DNA from: Rhizobium sullae
GTDB lineage: Bacteria > Pseudomonadota > Alphaproteobacteria > Rhizobiales > Rhizobiaceae
Reading direction: 5' to 3'
Length of the DNA: 64,000 nt
Assembly (NCBI RefSeq): GCF_900169785.1
Contig: NZ_FWER01000004.1
Span: 117,019 to 181,018 of the forward strand
Every line of letters begins with the position of its first letter. Positions within the stretch are counted from its first letter, which is position 1. Positions 48,947 to 64,000 of the stretch are shown piece by piece. The notes beneath the pieces were generated by a model that was not told the origin of the DNA, searched no databases, and saw only the letters and a program-made list of their open reading frames with translations. Position numbers and translations under genes: made by a program.

Positions 48947-48949
48947 GTT
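48924..48949 (+). promoter_or_regulatory. Possible EcfG-type promoter of the glycogen operon
   Basis: GGAAC (48924-48928) is followed after 17 bases by CGTT (48946-48949), a full match to the general stress sigma consensus, and points toward glgP (start codon 210 bases downstream). It overlaps the right arm of the vWA-gene terminator, so the match may be coincidental. Confidence 0.35.
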
Positions 48950-49158
48950 TAGCGCTCATCTCGCGCATCAGACCGGGAAAACCAATTGAAATCAAGTCCC
49001 TTATGCCGGCGAATGTGAAGGTTCCGCAAATTTTCGCTTTCGCTAAATCCCTTGTTGCAAGTGCTTGGTAACGATGCATAAACTGCCGTGACCGGCGTGC
49101 GTGCAAAGTCGGCTTCGTCAGACGTAACGCACTGAAAATAAATCAAAATTGGCGAGAT

Positions 49159-51623
49159 ATGACGATGAATACCGTTTCCAAGCCGACCATCCCCTCTCCC
49201 GCTCCGCGCAGTTCCCGGCCGGAAATTCTCGCCGAAGAAATCATCGAACGCCTGACTTACCGCATCGGCAAGGATGCAAAGGTTGCCAAGCCGCATGACT
49301 GGCTGACGGCGACTATCCTCGTCGTTCGCGACCGCATCATCGACAAATGGATGGAATCTACGCGTAAGGTCTACGCGACCGGCGACAAGCGCGTTTACTA
49401 TCTGTCGCTCGAATTCCTGATCGGCCGCCTGATGCGCGATGCCGTCACGAACATGGGCCTGATGGAGCAGGTGCGCGATGCGCTGACTTCCCTCGGCGTC
49501 GACGTCAACGTGATCGCCGGCCTCGAGCCGGATGCCGCCCTCGGCAATGGCGGCCTCGGACGCCTCGCGGCCTGTTTCATGGAAAGCATGGCGACTGTCG
49601 AGGTGCCGGCCTATGGTTACGGCATCCGGTACGTCCACGGCCTCTTCCGCCAGCAACTCGCCGACGGCTGGCAGGTGGAACTGCCGGAAAGCTGGCTGGC
49701 GCACGGCAATCCCTGGGAGTTCGAACGCCGCGAAAGCGCCTATGAAATCGGCTACGGCGGCGCCGTCGACGTCGCCAACGACGCCGAAGGCGAGCCGCGC
49801 TATGTCTGGAAACCGGCAGAGCGCGTCATCGCCGCTGCCTTCGACACTCCGGTCGTCGGCTGGCGCGGCAAGCGCGTCAACACGTTGCGTCTCTGGTCGG
49901 CCCAGCCGATCGACCCGATCCTGCTCGACGCCTTCAATGCCGGCGACCACATCGGCGCTCTGCGCGAAAGCAACAAGGCCGAAAGCCTGACGCGGGTGCT
50001 TTATCCGGCAGACGCAACGCCGGCTGGACAGGAGCTGCGTCTTCGCCAGGAATTCTTCTTCTCCTCCGCCTCGCTTCAGGACATCCTGCGTCGCCACCTG
50101 CAGCAATATGACGATTTCACCTCATTGCCCGACAAGGTCGCGATCCAGCTGAACGACACCCACCCAGCCGTTTCGGTGGCCGAGCTGACGCGCCTGCTGT
50201 GCGACGTCCACGGCATGGATTTCGAGCAAGCCTTCGACATCGTCCGCCGCACGATTTCCTACACCAATCACACGCTCCTGCCGGAAGCTCTCGAAACCTG
50301 GCCGATCCCGCTCTTTGAACGGCTGCTGCCGCGGCACATGCAGCTGATCTACGCGATCAACGCCAAGATCCTGCTTGAGGCCCGCAGGGAAAAGAACTTC
50401 TCCGACACCGAAATCCGGTCGATTTCGCTGATCGACGAAAGCGGAGATCGCCGGGTGCGCATGGGCAACCTCGCCTTCGTCGGCTCGCATTCGATCAACG
50501 GCGTCTCCGCCTTGCATACCGAACTTATGAAGGTCACGGTCTTTGCGGACCTGCACAAGCTTTATCCGAACCGCATCAACAACAAGACGAACGGCATCAC
50601 CCCGCGCCGCTGGCTGCAGCAATGCAACCCCGGGCTTACCGGCCTCATCCGCGAGGCGATCGGCGACGAATTCATGGATGACGCCGAGAAGCTGAAGCCG
50701 CTCGAAAAATTCGCCACCGATCCGAGCTTCCAGGAACGGTTCGGCGCCGTAAAGCGCGCGAACAAGGTGGCGCTCTCCAATCTTGTCGCCAGCCGCATGG
50801 GCGTGAAGATTAATCCTTCCGCGATGTTCGACATTCAGATCAAGCGCATCCACGAATACAAACGCCAGCTGCTTAACGTTATCGAGGCGGTGGCCCTCTA
50901 TGACCAAATCCGATCGCATCCCGAACTCGACTGGGTGCCGCGCGTGAAGCTCTTCGCCGGCAAGGCGGCGCCGAGCTATCACAACGCCAAGCTCATCATC
51001 AAGCTGATCAACGACGTCTCCCGCACGATCAATAACGACCCGGCCGTCCGCGGCCTCCTGAAAGTGGTCTTCATACCCAATTACAATGTCTCGCTTGCCG
51101 AGGTCATGGTGCCCGCAGCAGATCTGTCTGAGCAGATTTCGACCGCCGGCATGGAAGCCTCCGGCACCGGCAACATGAAATTCGGTCTGAATGGGGCGCT
51201 TACGATCGGAACACTGGACGGGGCGAATGTCGAAATGCGCGACAATGTCGGTGCCGACAACATCGTCATCTTCGGCCTTCGAGCGGACGAAGTCTCCGAC
51301 GCCCGCAGCGATGGACACAACCCGCGCGCCATCATCGAAAGCTCCCGCGAACTGTCGCAGGCGCTGGCTTCGATCGCCGGCGGCGTCTTCTCGCCGGATG
51401 ACCGCAATCGCTACGCCCAGCTGATCGATGGCATTTATTCGCACGACTGGTTCATGGTCGCCGCCGATTTCGATGCCTACGCGGCCGCGCAGAGAGACGT
51501 GGACCAGATCTGGAACAAGCCATCCTCCTGGTATGCCAAGACCATCAACAATACCGCTCGAATGGGCTGGTTCTCCTCCGACCGCACGATTCGGCAGTAT
51601 GCCGATGAAATCTGGAGAGCCGG

Positions 51624-51627
<4 letters not shown>
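49159..51627 (+). CDS. glgP: Glycogen phosphorylase
   Basis: The 822-residue protein, normal for GlgP, has YYLSLEFLIGRLMRDAV and EPDAALGNGGLGRLAACFMES in the N-terminal half. The C-terminal PLP site carries K674 in EASGTGNMKFGLNGALTIGTLDGANVEM, preceded by KRIHEYKRQLLNV. It releases glucose-1-phosphate from glycogen chain ends with inorganic phosphate. It is the first gene of the operon and overlaps glgB by 4 bases (ATGA). ATG 49165 is an alternative start. Confidence 0.97.
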
Positions 51628-53831
<2,204 letters not shown>

Positions 53832-53853
53832 AGACTGGTGGGAGGAGTAGACA

Positions 53854-55116
53854 ATGGTAGAAAAGCGCATTCAGCCACTTGCCCGCGACGCAATGGCTTA
53901 CGTTCTGGCCGGCGGCAGGGGGAGCCGCCTCAAGGAACTCACCGACCGGCGCGCCAAGCCGGCGGTCTATTTCGGTGGCAAATCACGCATCATCGACTTC
54001 GCGCTGTCGAACGCACTGAATTCCGGCATCCGCCGCATCGGCGTCGCGACGCAATATAAGGCGCACTCTCTGATCCGCCATATGCAGCGTGGCTGGAACT
54101 TCTTCCGTCCCGAGCGAAACGAAAGCTTTGACATCCTGCCTGCCAGCCAGCGCGTCTCGGAAACGCAATGGTACGAAGGCACTGCTGATGCCGTCTATCA
54201 GAACATCGACATCATCGAGGATTACGGCGTCGAGTACATGGTTATTCTTGCGGGCGATCACGTCTACAAGATGGATTACGAATGGATGCTGCAGCAGCAC
54301 GTCGATTCGGGCGCGGATGTCACCATCGGCTGCCTGGAAGTGCCTCGCATGGAAGCCGTCGGCTTCGGCGTTATGCATGTGGACAAGACCGACCGGATCA
54401 TCGATTTCGTCGAAAAGCCCGCCAATCCGCCAGGCATTCCGGACAAACCCGATTTCGCGCTGGCGTCTATGGGCATCTACGTCTTCCACACGAAGTTCCT
54501 GATCGACGCGCTTCGCCGCGACGCCGCCGATCCGAATTCCAGCAAGGATTTCGGCAAGGATATCATCCCCTATATCGTCAAGAACGGTAAGGCGGTCGCC
54601 CATCGCTTCGGCCAGTCCTGCGTCCGTTCGGATTTCGAGCATGAGCCCTATTGGCGCGATGTCGGGACCATCGAAGCCTACTGGCAGGCGAATATCGACC
54701 TGACGGCGATCGTTCCGGAGCTTGATATTTACGACAAATCCTGGCCGATCTGGACCTATGCGGAAATCTCGCCGCCGGCAAAATTCGTCCATGACGACGA
54801 GGACCGCCGAGGCTCGGCAACCTCCTCGGTCGTTGCCGGCGATTGCATCATCTCCGGCGCCACGCTTCATAAAAGCCTTCTTTTCACAGGTGTTCGCGCT
54901 AACTCCTATTCAAAATTGGAGGGAGCCGTCGTCCTGCCGAGCGTAAAGGTCGGCCGGCGCGCGCAATTGAAAAACGTCGTGATTGATCATGGCGTCGTCA
55001 TTCCGGAGGGCCTTGTCGTCGGCGAGGATCCGGAAATCGATGCTAAGCGGTTCCGGCGCACGGAAAGCGGTATTTGCCTGATTACGCAACCGATGATCGA
55101 TAAGTTGGATCTTTAG
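53854..55116 (+). CDS. glgC: Glucose-1-phosphate adenylyltransferase
   Basis: The 420-residue protein has [23 protein letters not shown] (nucleotide-binding and activator-site Lys/Arg region, residues 10-32). [20 protein letters not shown] and the sugar-phosphate motif [17 protein letters not shown] follow, then a C-terminal left-handed beta-helix. It makes ADP-glucose, the committed step of glycogen synthesis. Enzymes of this group are usually activated by fructose-6-phosphate and pyruvate. ATG 53854 has a GGAGGAG ribosome site 6 bases upstream. Confidence 0.97.
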   Translation: MVEKRIQPLARDAMAYVLAGGRGSRLKELTDRRAKPAVYFGGKSRIIDFALSNALNSGIRRIGVATQYKAHSLIRHMQRGWNFFRPERNESFDILPASQRVSETQWYEGTADAVYQNIDIIEDYGVEYMVILAGDHVYKMDYEWMLQQHVDSGADVTIGCLEVPRMEAVGFGVMHVDKTDRIIDFVEKPANPPGIPDKPDFALASMGIYVFHTKFLIDALRRDAADPNSSKDFGKDIIPYIVKNGKAVAHRFGQSCVRSDFEHEPYWRDVGTIEAYWQANIDLTAIVPELDIYDKSWPIWTYAEISPPAKFVHDDEDRRGSATSSVVAGDCIISGATLHKSLLFTGVRANSYSKLEGAVVLPSVKVGRRAQLKNVVIDHGVVIPEGLVVGEDPEIDAKRFRRTESGICLITQPMIDKLDL

Positions 55117-55120
55117 ACAT

Positions 55121-58200
<3,080 letters not shown>

Positions 58201-58210
58201 TCGGAGGCTC

Positions 58211-60190
58211 ATGCGAGCGGACAACAGGGCTAAAGGAGGCGCGATCCTCTTCGAAACTGGCGTCGAATTCGCCGTCTGGTCTCAGCACGCCGCGGAGATC
58301 CAGTTGTGCCTCTTCGATGAAACCGGCAACAAGGAATTCGCGCGCCTGCCGATGGCGCGCGAAGACGGCCATGTGCACCGGCTCTTTGTCGACGATCTGA
58401 AGGAAGGCACCCGTTACGGCTTTCGAGCCGACGGCATCTATGCGCCGGAAAACGGCCTCTGGTTCGACCCGTCCAAGCTTCTGGTCGACCCGTACGCAAA
58501 GCAGCTCGACCGGCCCTTCCGTCATGATCCGCGCCTCGGCGTCTTTGGTGAAGACACCCAGAACCTGATGCCGAAGGCTATGGTGACCCGCGATACGAAA
58601 GTGACGCTGGAGAAGCCGCTCTTCGAGCCAGGCGGTTTTATCTATGAGATTGCGGTCAAGCCGTTCACCATCCTCCATCCGGATATTCCCGAGACGCAGC
58701 GCGGCACCGTCGCTGCACTTGCCCATCCCTCGGTAATCGCTCATCTCAAGCGTATCGGCGTCGATGCGATCGAGCTGATGCCGATCATCGCTTGGATCGA
58801 CGAGCGCCACCTGCCTCCGCTCGAGCTCGCAAACGGTTGGGGCTACAATCCCGTTGCCTTCATGGCGCTCGATCCCCGCCTCGTGCCGGGTGGCATGGCG
58901 GAACTGCGCGATGCGGTCGCGAAGCTTCGCGCCGAAGGCATCGGCGTTATCCTCGATCTCGTCTTCAATCACACGGGCGAAAGCGATCGATACGGCACAA
59001 CACTTTCGTTGCGCGGCCTCGACAATCTCTCCTTCTTCCGCCATCAGCCCGAGCGTCCCGGTGAGCTCGTCAACGACACCGGGACGGGCAATACGGTTGC
59101 CTGCGATCACCCCTATATCCGCCAGCTCATCATCGACAGCCTCCGCCACTTTGTCCTCGGGGCCGGCGTCGATGGTTTCCGCTTCGATCTGGCGCCTGTG
59201 CTCGGCCGCACGACAAACGGCTTCGAAGCCCATGGGGGCAGCCTTTCCGCGATCCTTGACGATGACGTGCTCTCCGACCGCATAATGATCGCCGAGCCCT
59301 GGGATATCGGTCCTGGCGGTTATCAACTCGGCAATTTCCCGGCTCCCTTCCTCGAATGGAATGACCGCACTCGCGACGATATCCGCTGCTATTGGCGCGG
59401 CGACGACTGGAAGACAGGGCCGCTCGCAACAGCACTGGCGGGTTCCTCCGACATCTTCTCGCGGAACGGCGGGACAGCGACGCGCAGCGTCAACTTCCTC
59501 GCCGCCCATGACGGTTTCACGCTGAAGGACCTCGTTTCCTATAGTCACAAGCACAACGAGGCGAACGGCGAGGAAAACCGCGACGGGCACAGCGAGAACC
59601 ATTCGTGGAACAACGGCATCGAAGGCGAGACACGCTATCCGGATATCATCAAGAAACGCCGCGACGATCTGAAAGCGCTGATCTCGACGCTCTTTGCCAG
59701 CCGCGGCAGCATTATGCTGACTGCGGGTGATGAAGGCGGGCGAACCCAGCGCGGTAACAACAACGCCTATTGCCAGGACAACGAGATAACCTGGGTCGAT
59801 TGGAAGGCGCTGGATGAGGAACTGATCGCTCATACCGCCTTCGTCGTCGCATTGCGAAAGCGCTTCTCCGCCTTGTCGGAAAGCGGTTTCTTCGACGGCG
59901 ATGGCGATGTCGAATGGATTTCGCCCTCCGGCCACCCGATGACCGTCGGCGAGTGGGAGACGGCGAATCTTTCCACGCTTGGCATGCTACTCACAACACG
60001 CGATGGTGATAGCCGCAGACAGGTGCGTCTGGCCGTGCTTTTCAACCGATCGGACAGGGCACACGACTTCCTTCTCCCAGCCCCGAACACTGCGGTGTGG
60101 CGGCTGTTGGGTGCATCGGGTAACTCCCGGAAGCTTGGCGGAACAGTGACCGTTCCGCCGCGGTCGGTCATCTTTTGCGTTGGGAATTGA
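58211..60190 (+). CDS. glgX: Glycogen debranching enzyme (isoamylase type)
   Basis: The 659-residue protein has an N-terminal CBM48-like region (ILFETGVEFAVWSQHAAEIQLCLFDE). A GH13 barrel follows (GIGVILDLVFNHTGESDRYG, nucleophile Asp in DGFRFDLAPVLGR, acid Glu in MIAEPWDIGPGGYQLGNFP, and FLAAHDGFTLKDLVSYSHKHNEANGE), then a C-terminal domain. It removes the alpha-1,6 branches left by GlgP. It starts 10 bases after pgm and closes the six-gene operon. Confidence 0.95.
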   Translation: MRADNRAKGGAILFETGVEFAVWSQHAAEIQLCLFDETGNKEFARLPMAREDGHVHRLFVDDLKEGTRYGFRADGIYAPENGLWFDPSKLLVDPYAKQLDRPFRHDPRLGVFGEDTQNLMPKAMVTRDTKVTLEKPLFEPGGFIYEIAVKPFTILHPDIPETQRGTVAALAHPSVIAHLKRIGVDAIELMPIIAWIDERHLPPLELANGWGYNPVAFMALDPRLVPGGMAELRDAVAKLRAEGIGVILDLVFNHTGESDRYGTTLSLRGLDNLSFFRHQPERPGELVNDTGTGNTVACDHPYIRQLIIDSLRHFVLGAGVDGFRFDLAPVLGRTTNGFEAHGGSLSAILDDDVLSDRIMIAEPWDIGPGGYQLGNFPAPFLEWNDRTRDDIRCYWRGDDWKTGPLATALAGSSDIFSRNGGTATRSVNFLAAHDGFTLKDLVSYSHKHNEANGEENRDGHSENHSWNNGIEGETRYPDIIKKRRDDLKALISTLFASRGSIMLTAGDEGGRTQRGNNNAYCQDNEITWVDWKALDEELIAHTAFVVALRKRFSALSESGFFDGDGDVEWISPSGHPMTVGEWETANLSTLGMLLTTRDGDSRRQVRLAVLFNRSDRAHDFLLPAPNTAVWRLLGASGNSRKLGGTVTVPPRSVIFCVGN

Positions 60191-60278
60191 TTGAACCCGC
60201 AACGGATGTGAATCGTTGTCGTAATTGTCACAAATCCACTGTAAGCAATTGAGCAGGCGGCTTCTTCACGGGGAATTT

Positions 60279-60764
60279 ATGGTCAAAGAAATTTCGCTCG
60301 CGGAAGTCCGCGGGCTCATTGGCACGAAAACAGGCCTTTCGGATTGGATTCTTGTCGACCAGCCGATGATCGACGCTTTTGCGCACGCCACCAACGACCA
60401 TCAGTTCATCCATACCGATCCGGTCCGCGCAGCTGAGAGCGCATTCGGCGGCACGATCGCACATGGTTTCCTGACGCTCTCGCTGCTTTCCGCCATGAAT
60501 TACAATGCGCTGCCAAAAATTCGCGAGCAGACGATGGGCATCAATTACGGGTTCGACAAGGTGCGCTTCATGGCTCCGGTCAAATCTGGCGCCCGCATCC
60601 GCGGCCATTTCGTCCTCGCGGACGCACGCTTCCGCGGCGCCGGCATGCTGATGACCACCTATGAGGTGTCCATCGAGATCGAGAACGAGAGGAAGCCAGC
60701 GCTTACGGCCAACTGGATCACCATCATCCAGTTCGACCCGAAGGACCGGCCGGAGGAAACCTAA
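60279..60764 (+). CDS. MaoC family (R)-specific enoyl-CoA hydratase-like dehydratase
   Basis: The 161-residue protein starts at ATG 60279 with GGGGAA 4 bases before it. It is a single hot-dog domain with the hydratase-2 motif WILVDQPMIDAFAHATNDHQFIHTD (Asp/His dyad in the D-x4-H pattern), FGGTIAHGFLTLSLL and GINYGFDKVRFMAPVKSGARI. The short form resembles NodN and PhaJ. The substrate is probably an enoyl-CoA, possibly feeding polyhydroxybutyrate or fatty acid metabolism. It lies 88 bases after glgX, so it may have its own promoter. Confidence 0.88.
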   Translation: MVKEISLAEVRGLIGTKTGLSDWILVDQPMIDAFAHATNDHQFIHTDPVRAAESAFGGTIAHGFLTLSLLSAMNYNALPKIREQTMGINYGFDKVRFMAPVKSGARIRGHFVLADARFRGAGMLMTTYEVSIEIENERKPALTANWITIIQFDPKDRPEET

Positions 60765-60769
60765 GTAGC

Positions 60770-61255
60770 AGGCTCTTTGGAAATCCCAGCACAGTTCCAT
60801 GTCCTCGAAACCGGGAGATGGCTTGTAAACCACAGGATAAATTCGGCGTTGCCGGGCTATCTCATGGTCGGCTCGAAGACGCCTGCAAGTGAACTTTCCG
60901 AATTGACCGACAGCGCGCTTACAGAACTGGGCCCGCTGCTGGCAAAGGCTCAGGACGCTCTGCAACAGGTCCTGCAAGCGCGGCGCGTCTATATCGGCCG
61001 ATACGGACACACCCCGGGCTATCCGATCCATTTCCCCATAATTCCCATTTATGATTGGGTGGAAACCGCTTCTGGGAGGATGCGAGATATCGGGTGCTTG
61101 AGGGCTTGATCGAATCTCCCGGCAAGACCACTGATGGCGCGGAGTTGACGCTCTTCGTATCGCGGGAATTTTGCGAACGAGCGGTTCCGCCGCCGATCAA
61201 AGGCCCTTCCGTTTCAAAGGCCATTGAATTGCTGAGAACGGCTTTGCGTCCTTAA
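60770..61255 (+). pseudogene. Decayed HIT-like (Ap4A hydrolase type) gene
   Basis: A frame from TTG 60777 encodes FHVLETGRWLVNHRINSALP, GYLMVGSKTPASELSELTDS and YIGRYGHTPGYPIHFPIIPI. It loses sense after IYDWVE near 61060, where another frame continues with NRFWEDARYRVLEGLIESPG and SVSKAIELLRTALRP to 61255. Together they look like one HIT-superfamily protein with a frameshift. The expected H-x-H triad (HFH) reads HFP, so the active site is also damaged. The start is weak. Confidence 0.6.
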
Positions 61256-61284
61256 CCGCTTTCAGCAATTTCGCCGCCAGCCCG

Positions 61285-61833
61285 TCAATGGCCAGCATCT
61301 CCCGCCGCCTCGGTGAGCAGGCCGAAGACATAGTCGGAAAACGACCGCCAGCATTCGATCCGGAACGTATGATCCTCGGTGCGGAAAAGCACGACTTCCG
61401 CCTTGCCGAACAGCGTGCGCGAGCAGGTGCCGACCGGAAATGCGCCGATCGAAAGGTCCTGCGGGCAGCCGGCCGAAAGCGTCACTTCGGCGCCCGGGCC
61501 GGAAACGATGATGCCGACATTGCGATGGGATACATCCGTCGCCGAATGCAGCACGTCCGCGCCGGAAGAGGCGGCCATCAGGTCCGCGCCGCTTTCATCG
61601 ATCACCAGCCATTCGTCCGGACCGAGCCACAGAGCCGAGCGTCCGTCCTTGTGGCCTGATGTCTTCGGCGCATCCGGGATCGTCACGCCAAGGGCCGAAG
61701 AAAGCCCCTTGAGGGATTCTGCCGGCGCCCGGAGCGCCAACCGGCTCGCCGCCGGTGCAGGCGTCAGCCGCACGGCGGCAGAACCGCCGTGGCGACCGGA
61801 AAGGGCGGATTTACGAATTGCCACATCAACCAT
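61285..61833 (-). CDS. soxG: Sarcosine oxidase gamma subunit
   Basis: The 182-residue protein starts at ATG 61833, which has GGAGG 9 bases upstream and overlaps the soxA stop by 8 bases. It matches SoxG by length and by its GcvT-like fold motifs (ALWLGPDEWLVI, VTLSAGCPQDLSIGAFPVGTCSRTLFGKAEVVLFR, FRIECWRSFSDYVFGLL). The gamma subunit is a structural part of the heterotetrameric enzyme that oxidises sarcosine to glycine. It is the last gene of a soxBDAG-type operon that continues beyond the window. Confidence 0.9.
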   Translation of the reverse strand: MVDVAIRKSALSGRHGGSAAVRLTPAPAASRLALRAPAESLKGLSSALGVTIPDAPKTSGHKDGRSALWLGPDEWLVIDESGADLMAASSGADVLHSATDVSHRNVGIIVSGPGAEVTLSAGCPQDLSIGAFPVGTCSRTLFGKAEVVLFRTEDHTFRIECWRSFSDYVFGLLTEAAGDAGH

Positions 61834-64000
61834 TGATCCGGCCTCCTTCCTTGTCAAAGAACACCATGTCCGTCACCTCGACGGCAATCGTCTTGTCCGG
61901 CATCGGTACATAAAGCGTCTCGCCCATGCGCGCCCGGCCGCCCGCGACCAGCGCGAAGGCAATCGACTTGCCGAGGTTTTCCGACCAGTAGGACGAGGTC
62001 ACATGACCGAGCATCGTCATCGGCTTCGGCTCGTTCGGGTTGGCGACGATCTGTGCGCCTTCTTCCAACACGACCTTCGGATCCTTCGTGACAAGGCCGA
62101 CGAGTTGCTTTCGCCCTTCCCTGACGAGATCGGGACGCTTCAGCCCGCGAATGCCGACGAAATCCGCTTTCTTCTTCGAAACCGCCCAAGAAAGAGCAGC
62201 ATCGTCCGGCGTAACCGTGCCGTCCGTATCCTGGCCAACGATGATATAGCCCTTCTCGGCGCGAAGGACGTGCATCGTCTCGGTACCGTAGACGCACGCG
62301 CCGAGCGGCTCCGCATTCGCCCAGACTGCTTCCAGCACCGATTGACCGAAGTCGGCAGGAACGTTGATTTCGAAGCCGACTTCACCGGTAAACGACACAC
62401 GGAAGAGGCGCGCAGGCACGCCGCAGACCTTGCATTCGGCAACGCTCATATGCGGGAAGGCCTCGTTGGAAATATCGAGCCCTTCGACGAGCGGTGCGAC
62501 GATCTCGCGCGCCTTCGGCCCCTGCACGGCAATCACCGCCCACTGTTCCGTCACGGAAGTCAGCCACACCTTCAGATGCGGGAACTCCGTCTGAAGATAG
62601 TCTTCCATGTGATGAAGCACACGCGGCGCGCCTCCGGTCGTCGTCGTGACGTGGAAGCGACCCTCGCTCAGGCGTCCGACGACGCCGTCGTCGTAAATAA
62701 AGCCGTCTTCGCGGGTCATGATACCGTAGCGGCACTTGCCCGGTTTCAGCGTATCCCAGGCATTGGTGTACATGAGGTTCATGAATTCCGCCGCATCCGG
62801 ACCGACGACCTCGATCTTGCCTAGCGTCGAGGCATCGAAGACGCCTGCAGCCTCGCGCGCCGTCTTGCACTCGCGGGCAACCGCCTGATGCATCGTCTCG
62901 CCGGCACGCGGATAGAACCAGGCACGTTTCCAGTTGCCGACATCTTCGAAGACAGCGCCGTGATCTTCTTCCCACTGATGCATCGGCGTCTTGCGCGTTG
63001 GGTCGAAGAGTTCGCCGCGCGAATGGCCGACGAGCGCGCCATAGGTGACCGGTGTATAGGGCGCACGGAAGGTCGTGAGGCCCACTTGGGGGATTTCCTT
63101 GCCGAGCATTTCGGCGGCGATCGCCAGACCGTGCATGTTAGAGAGCTTGCCTTGGTCGGAAGCCATGCCGTTCGTCGTGAAGCGCTTGATGTGCTCGATC
63201 GAGTGCATGCCTTCGCGCACCGCAAGACGGATGTCCTTGGCGCAGACATCGTGCTGGAGGTCGATGAAGGCCTTGGCGCTCGCTTCCGGTCCGGCGCCTT
63301 CGGCAGCGCCGATCATGCCGCCTGTCCAGTCATGGGCCTGTTCGCCCGAAATACTGATCTTGCCGCTGCCGGATTTTCCGACGGCCTGCGCCATCAGCTC
63401 ACCGGCCGCCAGCGACTCTTCGATCGTCTGCTGCAGGCCGTCCGTACCGTTGCAAGCGCCGACCGACAGGCAGTCCTGCGCATAGGTGCCGGGCAGGAAC
63501 CGCTGGCTTTCCGGCTCGAACTTCACCTTGCCGCGCGACTGAGAGAAGAGATGCACCGACGGCGTCCAGCCGGCCGAAACCAGCAATGCGTCGATGACGA
63601 TCTTGCGCGGCGAACCGCCGCCGTTACGCGCAACGGTCATCGATGAGACGCGAAGCTTGCCCGAAGTATTGATAACCGATTGTCCAGTAAGCACCTCGAC
63701 GCCGAGCGAACGCGCTTCGGCAAGAACTGCAGCCCCCGGCGTCTGGCGGCAATCGACGATCGCAGCGATTGCCACGCCTGCCCGCTTCAGATCGAAGGCG
63801 GCTTCATAGGCCGAGTCATGCGCCGTGTAGACGCCAACCTTTGCGCCGACGGCGACGCCGTAATGGTTCAGGTACATGCGCGCGGCGGACGCCAGCATGA
63901 TGCCCGGACGGTCGTTGTTCGGGAATACCATGTGCCGCTCGATCGCACCGCCAGCGAGGATCACCCGCTTGGCGCGGACCTGCCAGAGGCGCTCGCGCGG
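61826..64000 (-). CDS. soxA: Sarcosine oxidase alpha subunit, 3' part
   Basis: The frame is open to the window edge, so the N-terminus is missing; about 724 residues are visible. The first part is the end of the FAD/NAD-binding region (VRAKRVILAGGAIERHMVFPNNDRPG, VGVYTAHDSAYEAAFDLKRAG). From about visible residue 330 comes a GcvT-type folate-binding domain (YPRAGETMHQAVARECKTAREAAGVFDAST, GEVGFEINVPADFGQSVLEA, EKGYIIVGQDTDGTVTPDDAAL). SoxA binds NAD+, FMN and tetrahydrofolate in the enzyme that makes glycine, H2O2 and 5,10-methylene-THF. Confidence 0.95.
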   Translation of the reverse strand, partial: PRERLWQVRAKRVILAGGAIERHMVFPNNDRPGIMLASAARMYLNHYGVAVGAKVGVYTAHDSAYEAAFDLKRAGVAIAAIVDCRQTPGAAVLAEARSLGVEVLTGQSVINTSGKLRVSSMTVARNGGGSPRKIVIDALLVSAGWTPSVHLFSQSRGKVKFEPESQRFLPGTYAQDCLSVGACNGTDGLQQTIEESLAAGELMAQAVGKSGSGKISISGEQAHDWTGGMIGAAEGAGPEASAKAFIDLQHDVCAKDIRLAVREGMHSIEHIKRFTTNGMASDQGKLSNMHGLAIAAEMLGKEIPQVGLTTFRAPYTPVTYGALVGHSRGELFDPTRKTPMHQWEEDHGAVFEDVGNWKRAWFYPRAGETMHQAVARECKTAREAAGVFDASTLGKIEVVGPDAAEFMNLMYTNAWDTLKPGKCRYGIMTREDGFIYDDGVVGRLSEGRFHVTTTTGGAPRVLHHMEDYLQTEFPHLKVWLTSVTEQWAVIAVQGPKAREIVAPLVEGLDISNEAFPHMSVAECKVCGVPARLFRVSFTGEVGFEINVPADFGQSVLEAVWANAEPLGACVYGTETMHVLRAEKGYIIVGQDTDGTVTPDDAALSWAVSKKKADFVGIRGLKRPDLVREGRKQLVGLVTKDPKVVLEEGAQIVANPNEPKPMTMLGHVTSSYWSENLGKSIAFALVAGGRARMGETLYVPMPDKTIAVEVTDMVFFDKEGGRING

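Overview
The window is chromosomal DNA of an alphaproteobacterium of the Rhizobium/Agrobacterium group. The evidence is the gene content (a glgP-glgB-glgC-glgA-pgm-glgX operon, CpdR, BA14K protein, a sarcosine oxidase locus, gltB/gltD, tctCBA), the high-GC codon use, and regulatory signatures typical of this order: a ROSE-like RNA thermometer before an hsp20 gene, an MmgR/suhB-type sRNA, and GGAAC-N16/17-CGTT promoters of the EcfG/RpoE2 general stress type. All family names come from reading the sequence and from memory; no database search was run.

Layout. 1-8 kb: an SPFH/NfeD pair, kdsD, an outer-membrane barrel, galU, a lytic transglycosylase, a DUF459 SGNH-like protein and a GNAT, so mostly envelope functions. 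8-14.5 kb: gltB, a small membrane-protein ORF and gltD in one operon, with a promoter and a palindrome upstream. 15-23.3 kb: threonine aldolase, BA14K, a LysR/SBF-transporter pair, hsp20 with its thermosensor, an alpha/beta hydrolase, a HisN-type phosphatase, the sRNA, N-formylglutamate amidohydrolase and CpdR. 23.4-27.4 kb: tRNA-Val(GAC) followed by a decayed accessory segment with frameshifted and truncated mobile-element-type genes, a sunset-domain-like protein, a nucleotidyltransferase-HEPN fusion and short unknown genes. 27.5-31.8 kb: small secreted or stress-type proteins, a nuclease-like protein, MgtC and a TerC-like (DUF475) protein. 31.9-40.6 kb: a tripartite tricarboxylate transporter (tctCBA), a solute-binding protein, an adenylate cyclase cut by an in-frame stop, and a TctD/TctE-type two-component pair. 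40.7-47.4 kb: a three-gene transglutaminase / ATP-grasp / alpha-E cluster of unknown product. 47.7-48.9 kb: a pilus-assembly-type vWA protein. 49.2-60.2 kb: the six-gene glycogen operon. 60.3-64 kb: a MaoC dehydratase, a decayed HIT gene, soxG and the 3' part of soxA.

How the genes work together. The glg operon supplies every step from glucose-1-phosphate to branched glycogen and back (GlgC, GlgA, GlgB, GlgP, GlgX), with Pgm linking glucose-1-P to glucose-6-P; GalU uses the same glucose-1-P for UDP-glucose. GltB/GltD assimilate ammonium. TctD/TctE probably senses a carboxylate and controls tctCBA. The most open-ended locus is 40.7-47.4 kb. It resembles the operon that normally accompanies the Anbu proteasome-like peptidase, but no Anbu gene is present here.
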